From Rhizophagus sp. LPA8_4_AMF (Eukaryota; Glomeromycota; Glomeromycetes; Glomerales; Glomeraceae): a DNA stretch of 27,163 bases. The notes under the pieces were generated by a model, which saw only the letters and a program-made list of their open reading frames with translations, was not told the DNA's origin and made no database searches. Position 1 is the stretch's first letter. Every line of letters starts with the position of its first letter. The position numbers were made by a program, and so were the translations under genes. The stretch lies in assembly GCA_021464525.1 (NCBI GenBank), contig JADRCO010000746.1, forward strand, positions 1 through 27,163. The letters are read 5' to 3'. Positions 19,810-27,163 of the stretch are shown one piece after another.

Positions 19810-22800
19810 ATGTCGAATCATAAAAATAACGTGTTTCTGCGAGGCGAAGGAAGATCGTAAGTGATTGATTACTAAAATTTAATTGAGAATAATAATTTTT
19901 GGCTTACATGCTTTATGGTTTTGTAATTCTAGACCTTGGTATAGGTAAGACTTAACGCGATATTTCTTTAAAAAAAAATTTCGAAACTGAATACAAAATT
20001 CGTAAACTTAAATTAAGACTGGATGGATCGAAATTCGATTGTTATCTTGTTGGTGTTGCAGGTGAATACTAATTAATTCCATTCCATTAATGAACTTTAC
20101 TAAAAAAAAATATTATTAATAGGCGGTAGTGCAAGCGGAAAAACTAGTGTAGCAGTGTAAGCTTTTTTTATATTCACTAAAATATTTGTACTTATTAAAC
20201 TAATGAATCTTCATATGTAGACGTATTATAGAAAACCTTAATGTGCCATGGGTAGTTCTTTTGAGTATGGATTCCTTTTATAAAGAATTAAGTCTCGAAA
20301 AGAAAATAGAGGCACAAAATAAGTAGGTTTAGTTATAATGGATTTCATTCACATTTTATCTATATAATCATTTATGTTTCTTTTTTTTAGTAATTATAAT
20401 TTCGACCATCCGGATGCCTTTGATTTTGATTTATTATTATATACGCTAAAGAATATGAAAGAAGGGTTAGAAAGTTCTATTATTATTAAATTTGTTAATT
20501 CTTAATAATTTACACAATAAATTTAATATTTTAGAAAGAAAACAGTAGTCCCAGTTTATGATTTTATAACTCATTCTAGGTATTTTATTTATGATTTTTT
20601 TGTTTAATTTGGAATACTTATTTTAAAATAATTTTTATGTGTTCATTAGAACTTCACAAAAAAATTCTTTATATGGTGCAAATGTTGTTATCTTTGAAGG
20701 AATTTTTGCACTTTACGATCAAAGAATTATGGATTTGATGGACCTTAAAGTATGAATTATTTTATTTATCGGATTTAATTTGTAGTGGTTTATTGGATTC
20801 AAATTTGTAGTAAAATTTAAATTACATTTGGGGCATCGTATTTAGGAAATGGTTAATGAGCATTTAGACAAATTTCAAACCAATAAAAAAATCTTTAATT
20901 TATGAAGAGCTGTCTAAAGAGTATAGCATATTTAATTAATTAATCAATATAGTTGATTGATATTTATCTCTGTCTAAACTTGAATTTTGCACATTTTGGA
21001 TTTTTATCCAATGACTATTATTTGAAGTTTAACATTCAACAAGGGCAATATAAGGCAAAGTGGATTTGCAGAAATAGGGAAATTACATATGTCAATACTC
21101 CGTTCTATATTAAAATTTGGGTGAAATATAATAAATACTCTCGTATTATTTATATTCTGGTCATTTTAGTAACTTCGCTATTTACGCAGACAAAAAAGTA
21201 AAAAAATATAGAATATGTATGATGTCTCCCTATCAAAGCATTAAATCCTCTTAATATAAGTCACATGGGTCATTATTAATCTTTAATGATATTATTTTAG
21301 GTATTTGTTGACACGGACTCGGACATTCGGCTTATTCGTCGATGTAAGAAGAATTTCCATTATCTGGGTAGCATGTTTTAAAACGTCATAAATAAAATAT
21401 CTTTACTATTTTATAAATTTAATTTTAGTAAAACGAGATATTAGTGAACGAGGGCGTGATATAAATGGTGTAATTCAGGTATGATATTCTGATAAACATC
21501 TATTTAGGTGCTAAATTTTTTTTTCTAATCCAATTTTTTTTGTTTCATGATAGCAATATCAAAAGTTTGTAAAACCGTCTTTTGATCAATACATACAACC
21601 TACTGTTAAAAATGCGGATGTGGTATGCCTATATTATTAAGACTTATGTCATATGAAATGTTTTTAAGCCAACTTTTTCACTCCATAGATAATTCCACGT
21701 GGTCTTGATAATTTAGTCGCCATCGATTTAATTACTAAACATATTCAACGCCAATTGCATGAACGTCAATTTAATTTTCGATGGGACCTTTTAAAGATTG
21801 ATTATAATGATAAAAAAATACCAGAGAACGTCATTATTTTGGATCAAACTTCTCAACTTAAGGTAAGCTTTCGTCATAACACTTTAATTCTGTCGTTCGC
21901 TATACGTTTTGAAGAAATTGTACTTTCGATAGGGAATACATACTATTATAAGAGACAAAAATACGCATCTTGATGATTTCATATTTTATTCTGAGCGATT
22001 AGTTGCTATTATTGTAGAAAGGTAAATTATAATAATACGTTAGTGGTCAGTTGCGCAATTATTTTGTACATTTAATTTTAAATTCTTTTTTGGACTTTTG
22101 TTCTTTAGAGCACTATCTGAATTAACTTATGAAAAATATGAAATCGTTACACCGCTTAATATACCATATGTTGGAAAAAGATGTATAGAAAAGGTAATTG
22201 AATTGTATACAAAGATGACTGATATTTTTGAAACTATACCTTATTTATGGAAACATCAATCTTCTTTTTTAGATTTGTGGAGTATCTATTTTACGTGCAG
22301 GGGGTACAATGGAAAATGGGTTGAGAAGAGTTGTTAAAGATGCTTTAATTGGAAAAATCTTGATCCAGTCTCACCCTAAAACTGGAGAACCATCAGTAAG
22401 TAAAAATCTGTGTTTGTTGTAAATTTGTTATTAATTCATGCTATCTTTTTATTATGATTTAGCTACATTTTATTAGCTTACCAGATAATATTCATGAATG
22501 TTATGTACTACTTATGGTAAGGGAATATAATTTATCTTTGTGATAACTAAATTTGTTAATTCAATTATTCCTAAATTAATTAGGATGCACAAATTGCGAC
22601 TGGAGCAGCTGCGCTTATGGCCATACGAGTATTATTAGATCATGATGTACCCGAAGATAAAATAATTTTCTTGAATTTTCTTGCAACTCCATTAGGTAAA
22701 TTATTTTTGGATGCCTTTGATCTTATATAATTCTGTAATAAAGTTATAATTTGTCATATTTATTATTTGCTAATAGGTTTACATGTAATAACGAATACAT

Positions 22801-22983
22801 TTCCAAAAGTCAAAATATGTACATCAATGATCGACCCAAAGATTAATGATGAAACCTTATTTATTGAACCTGGAATGGGTAATTTTGGTGGTAAGTAACT
22901 GTTATTATAAAACGAATGATTATTATTATTCTTTATTTATAATAATTTATTTTTTTGTAGACCGTTATTATGGTACTTTATAA
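19810..22983 (+). CDS. URK1: Uridine-cytidine kinase-like protein (UCKL1/Urk1) with UPRTase-like domain
   Basis: Phosphorylates uridine and cytidine in pyrimidine salvage; the C-terminal half resembles uracil phosphoribosyltransferase. I place 19 exons: 19810-19856, 19933-19944, 20018-20061, 20123-20156, 20221-20322, 20391-20465, 20535-20579, 20650-20749, 21301-21343, 21429-21478, 21554-21622, 21689-21862, 21933-22021, 22109-22193, 22273-22395, 22463-22516, 22584-22695, 22777-22890, 22961-22983, about 464 residues. The kinase P-loop is GGSASGKT (35-42). [33 protein letters not shown] and [24 protein letters not shown] follow. The UPRTase part has [27 protein letters not shown] (383-395) in the PRPP-binding position, and the end [20 protein letters not shown] replaces the DPMLATGGSA of true UPRTases, as in UCKL1 proteins, so this half may be inactive. 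Exon 2 is 12 bases (the conserved PWY), and intron 8 is unusually long. Confidence 0.9.
20750..21300 (+). other. Unusually long intron 8 of the UCKL1-like gene
   Basis: At 551 bases it is five to eight times longer than its neighbours. The exons on both sides join cleanly in phase (DLMDLK then [10 protein letters not shown]). A plus-strand open stretch at 20953-21201 would encode 82 residues, but I recognise no family and it has no flanking splice support. The middle (about 20855-20990) includes an inverted repeat around ATCAATATAGTTGATTGAT. A past insertion is plausible; no transposon ends were identified. Confidence 0.55.
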
Positions 22984-23992
22984 ACCTTAATACAAATTAG
23001 TCCATATAAATTACCAAAATCCAAAGTACTGATCTTTTATAAAATTTATTATTTAAACCAATCTTAATAAATATCTGGTATAAATTATTCTATTATTATT
23101 ATAAGTCCATATTGTCAAATACTAATAACATTTATATATCTTTGAGTAAGGATTCATCTGCTAATTGTTTTTAAAAAAAATATTCCAAATAAACATTTCA
23201 ACATTCTTAGCACAGATCATTTGTATAGTAAAATAAATATAATTATATACTAATTACACAAAATATAATTAATTAGAGATGAATTATTAACTTGTGGTTA
23301 GAAATTTATAAATTGCTTTTTCAGCTAGAATTAAGTGACATTATCAGTATCAAAAACTGGGTAACAGTTATATCATACTTATCAACATTGGGAAAAGGCC
23401 AGGGGCTAGTAAATTAGAATAACATTTTTTTGGGGAAGTTATCAGGTACTTTAACTTGTTTCAAACTTGTTTATAAGAATCTAAACTGAAGTTTGTAAAG
23501 TTTGGAGTTTGATTGAGGGGAAAGTAGATTCGAGAAAATTTCCGTAAACGTCTGCACAAAATTGAACGAACGAATTGATCAAATTTTTAAAATTTTGTTT
23601 TATTTACGCTAATTAATTAAAAAGATTGACTGATCAATAATATACTCTATTTATTAGTTTGTTTCAAAAAAGAAAACCGGTATATTGCTCATCAAAAGAA
23701 TGCTAAATTGCATATGTTAAATATCTTAGTAAATCTATAAAATTATTTAAAGGTTAGACAGGGTCATCACAAGATTCGTACCAGGATAATAATAGAAAAG
23801 ATTGAGGCTGCAAGGGAAAGTTAGTTATTACTAAATTAGGTTGTACAAACTGCTCACGAGTAAGGCTCAGCTCGAAATTTTATTTATTTATTATCGGATT
23901 TTAACCTTTTTTTTGGTCACACCTTTTAAAATTAAATTATTTTTGGAGAATTTTTTTTATTTTTTTTAGTATTCTCAGCTTATGGTAATAAA
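22984..23992. other. Intergenic region and probable 5' UTR intron of the phosphatase gene
   Basis: It contains the UCKL1 3' end and the phosphatase promoter and leader. A GTAAGG donor at 23860 and a T-rich acceptor ending TTTTTTTAG at 23969 would define a 110-base leader intron. The rest is AT-rich and holds nothing I recognise. Confidence 0.45.
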
Positions 23993-24005
23993 ATGGCAGC
24001 AGTAG
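23982..24005 (+). promoter_or_regulatory. Seven-codon upstream ORF overlapping the phosphatase start
   Basis: ATG at 23982 opens a short frame (MVIKWQQ) that stops at 24003-24005, past and out of frame with the main ATG at 23993. If the leader is transcribed as predicted, scanning ribosomes meet this ATG first, so it would tend to reduce translation of the phosphatase. The sequence is direct; the effect is inferred. Confidence 0.5.
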
Positions 24006-26264
24006 AACAACAGCAACAACTAACAGCGTCTCCCTTTACTCCACCCTCTTCGCCTTTATCACCACCACCCTCTTCACCTGCAACAGTTAGGTCTCCTTCA
24101 CCTTCTGTATTTGATGTATTTCCTTTTGTTTGTGAGGACCCTCCAATCAGAGCTTTAAGTGGATCGCAATATTATCTTATTCACGAAGCTTATCATAGTT
24201 CGCCACTCCCAAATGATATTTTATTTCCGTGGTTACATGGTGTAGACGGATCGAACCCTGCTCAAAATAGTTTTTTCGGAATCCAAGAGAGTCCCGTTCC
24301 TTTGCATCGTGGCGTGACTGTAGTTCAAGCTGAAGAACAGACATCAAAATCTTTATTAGTTGGCTCTGTTTATCCATCCGATATTTTCAATCCTCCTATT
24401 CCAAACGGTGATGATAATCGTCAACGTAGAAGTTTTTTAAAAATGAATGATGGTGAAGGAATTAATTTACGGAATTTTAAAATCCAAGTGTCTAAGTACG
24501 TTACGCTGTCAGATATTGTTGTTTATGGTGAAAATGGTTTGAATGATACCGTACTGGAAATTGCTAAACAAGCTGCATGGGCTCAACAAGCATTACGCGA
24601 AGAAAATCCAAATGGAATAGATTATGAAGTTTTTGTCATATTGGGTAAGTTGAAATACATGCCTTTAAAAATCAAGTTAGTCAATCATATTATTTTGATA
24701 TTTAGTGGATCAAATTATTTTTTTTTCCGTAGATCCATTTTCTTTTTTCGAAAAAGAATTTCCAGAACTTGTTGCAATAGATACACAAGGTATCTTACGT
24801 AACAAAGTTAATTTTCTGGAGCAAGAAAGAGAAGAAATGCGAATATTAACTGCTGCATCGGAAATTTCACATAATGTTTGGGTAAATAATATATTGAAAA
24901 AGTTGGTTTTAAAGAAAATATTTTTTAAAAAATTTAATCGACTAATTACTGTTAACAAAAACTTCGGATTTTGGTTTCAGCTAGGGAATACTCAAGATGT
25001 TCCAGTATCAAGTGATATGGACCCAGCAGATTCTGCAATATCGTTGATAGATGATAATCCGCATCAATTGAGTATTTGTATAGAATCACATGATCTCGCA
25101 GATATGTTAGATAAATCAGCATTAAAAGTTTTTTCGGATCAACTTGCAAATGTACCGACTTGTAGACCAACACCGATGGATGATATTATTCATATTGATT
25201 GTATATCATCAGGAGTAGGATGCAATAATACAGCAGCATTTGATTCAATAGTTACAAAATTAATAGATTTGTGTGAATTTATTTCATTACAAACAAACAA
25301 ATTTGATCGTAAAGTATTAATTCATTGTGCTGACGGATATACGGAAACTTCTTTACTCACTTTAACTTATTTAATGTATAATGAGAATTTTAGATTACCA
25401 CAAGCATATCTTAGATTACAGAAGACAAGGAGTTTTTTTGTTTATCCAAATGATGTAACAACGTTATTAACAATTGAGAAGCGTATATGGGAAAGAAAAA
25501 AAATAGAGCAACAACAGTTATCATCACCGTCATCACCGTCATCACCATCTACTTCGTCGTCTTCATCATCTTCACCGTCATCATCTTCGCAATCTTCAAC
25601 ATCACCACCCACATCATTATCATCATCGCAACCGGAAATAGAAAATTATGAAAAGTTTCCATGGTTTTTTTCTCCATTTTTTGAAGGAAGTTTTCCAAGT
25701 AGAATTTTACCATTTTTATATCTTGGTAACTTGAATCATGCATGTAATGCTGGTATGTTAAAAGCCCTTGGAATTACCCATGTTTTATCTGTTGGTGAAG
25801 ATTCTAAATTAGATAAGAAAGAATTTGAAGTACATTATTTGGATAATTTGTATGATGATGGTATTGATAGTTTATGGAATCATTTAGATGCTTGTGTTAA
25901 TTTCATCGGTAAGTAAAAAATAGGGGTATAATAAAATGGGAAAAGTTATATAATTAACATTTTGATTAATTTTATAGAAAATGCTCGACGATCAAATGGG
26001 AGTATATTGATTCATTGTCGAGTAGGAGTTTCCAGATCCGCTACTATAACAATTGCGTACATTATGAGACATCTTGGTAGATCATTGGTATCATCATATT
26101 TATATGTTAGAGCTAGAAGACTTAATGTTATCATTCAACCTAACCTTAAATTTATGTATGAATTGCTACAATATGAACAAAAATTAACTGGAAGAATGAA
26201 TATTAATTGGGCTTGGTTAGCTAAAGAAATTCATACTTTAAATATGTGTTATGTTGGTGCTTAA
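23993..26264 (+). CDS. PPS1: Pps1-like dual-specificity protein phosphatase with tandem phosphatase modules
   Basis: Resembles yeast Pps1, a dual-specificity phosphatase linked to S-phase and growth control. Exons 23993-24644, 24733-24881, 24981-25908 and 25978-26264 encode about 671 residues. The N-terminus is Pro/Ser/Thr-rich with SP motifs, then a segment (NLRNFKIQVSKYVTLSDIVVYG) shared by fungal Pps1-type proteins. A first phosphatase-like module ends in HCADGYTETS (382-391), where the Arg of the Cys-X5-Arg loop is Glu (E389). A Ser-rich SSPSSP linker follows, then a canonical DSP domain: FPSRILPFLYLGNLNHACN, candidate general acids D559/D560 in LYDDG, and active site HCRVGVSRSA (589-598, C590 and R596). 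Intron 3 falls just before the active-site exon. The ATG at 23993 begins the open frame; an ATG at 23982 is out of frame. Confidence 0.85.
25518..25632 (+). repeat. TCA-rich low-complexity linker in the phosphatase gene
   Basis: Imperfect repeats of TCATCACCG and TCA/TCT/TCG codons encode a Ser/Pro-rich run between the two phosphatase modules. It is a flexible linker by composition and probably length-variable. Confidence 0.85.
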
Positions 26265-27110
26265 CAATAATTTATTAGTCCAAAGAAAAAAAAAATAATT
26301 ATAAACAATAACAAAATAAATTATTAGGGGAAGTGAAATTAAAGAAAATTTAATCAAAGAAACGATTATTTGGGTTTAGACTTTTTGTATTGAAGAATAA
26401 GAGAATTTTATTGAACGATTATATATATATATTATAAATAATATATATTTTTCAAAAAGAATAGACTTTTTTTTTTTTTAAAAAAAAAGAAAAACTTTTA
26501 CAAGTTGACTTTAAATATAATTTTTCAAAATATATAATCAAAAAACATTTACTTTTTTTTTATGTACTTTTTTGCGTTTGATACGCAAAAAAAAGAAAAA
26601 AAAATTTTTTATATCACTTATGTCACTTATATTTTGTTATAGTTTTTTTGTTTTTCTTATATTATATATATGTATGTTAAGTACACCATATATTAAATTT
26701 TTTTAAATAAATATGTTAATTCATATAATCACGTGATATTCATAACCGTTCCTCTCTATTTTATTAAATTTATTAAATTAAAAATAATAACAAAAATGCA
26801 AAAGTAAAATAAAAAATAAAAATAAAATAAAATGTATTTATAATAAGTTAACCTGAAAAAATAATAATAATAAATTAATTAATTAAATCATTTTTTAATA
26901 ATATATTTATAAAAAAAAAAGACTTTTTTTTAATTACTAAAATTTTTTTTTTCTTTAACAATCACAAATAAATCTTTCATTTACAATAATATCCTCATCT
27001 TTAAAAAAAAAAAGATGAATCAATAAATTATTTATAAAAATATCATTAACCTCATTGTTTCGATTCAAACAAAAAAAAAAAATAAAATAAATTTAGAAAT
27101 ATTAAGATAA

Positions 27111-27163
<53 letters not shown>
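26265..27163. other. AT-rich 3' flank ending in T25-A28
   Basis: No gene is visible. It holds the phosphatase 3' end and then poly-A/T tracts, ATATAT runs (26421-26436) and AAATAAA low-complexity sequence. A CACGTG-containing TCACGTGA occurs near 26730. The window ends with 25 T at 27111-27135 directly followed by 28 A at 27136-27163. Confidence 0.7.

Noticed and set aside
24177-25743. Several minus-strand frames opposite the phosphatase gene
   Set aside because: All are antisense shadows; the plus frame has clear phosphatase motifs and consistent splice sites.
1-27163. A novel defence, mobile or biosynthetic multi-gene system
   Set aside because: Every well-supported gene belongs to a known housekeeping family, and gene order suggests no shared pathway beyond divergent pairing.

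Overview
This is a eukaryotic nuclear window, almost certainly from an early-diverging fungus. It is very AT-rich, with long A and T runs between genes. Its genes are cut by many short introns, mostly 55-110 bases, with GTAAG/GTATG-type donors and T-rich tracts before TAG/CAG. The encoded proteins are fungal or opisthokont housekeeping proteins. This style fits arbuscular mycorrhizal fungi (Glomeromycotina, Rhizophagus-like), but that assignment is inference. I rebuilt every gene exon by exon, requiring an open frame across each junction and agreement with remembered family motifs. No transcript or database was consulted.

Layout. 1-1865 is an AT-rich spacer with a CGGTA-rich palindromic element (about 110-280) and a short MITE-like inverted-repeat element (about 1163-1315). 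Eleven protein genes follow: MSH6 mismatch repair ATPase (+, 1866-7098, 22 exons); ethanolamine/choline kinase (+, 7377-8885); NudC CS-domain protein (+, 9549-10414); complex I ESSS/NDUFB11-like subunit (-, 10576-11055); ribosomal protein L9/uL6 (+, 11480-12188); Sec12/PREB-like Sar1 exchange factor (+, 12400-14125); KHDC4/BLOM7-like KH-domain splicing protein (-, 15162-17519); Sm protein G (+, 17748-18133); eIF3 subunit i (-, 18335-19646); UCKL1/Urk1-type uridine kinase with a UPRTase-like domain (+, 19810-22983); and a Pps1-type dual-specificity phosphatase with tandem phosphatase modules (+, 23993-26264). The last 0.9 kb is AT-rich and ends in T25-A28 at the window edge.

How the genes relate. 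These are core functions (DNA repair, phospholipid and pyrimidine salvage, translation, splicing, ER export, respiration, cell-cycle signalling), not one pathway. Three divergent pairs share short upstream regions: complex I subunit/RPL9, KHDC4/SmG and eIF3i/UCKL1. The KHDC4/SmG pair joins two splicing-related genes.

I found no new multi-gene system and no CRISPR, phage or biosynthetic cluster. The points of interest are in gene structure: two GC-AG introns with the same donor, exons of 3, 12, 22, 23 and 23 coding bases, two stop-free 3n introns (one encoding extra membrane-like sequence in Sec12), a phosphatase module lacking its catalytic Arg, a short upstream ORF overlapping the phosphatase start, and three ACGCG cores ahead of MSH6.
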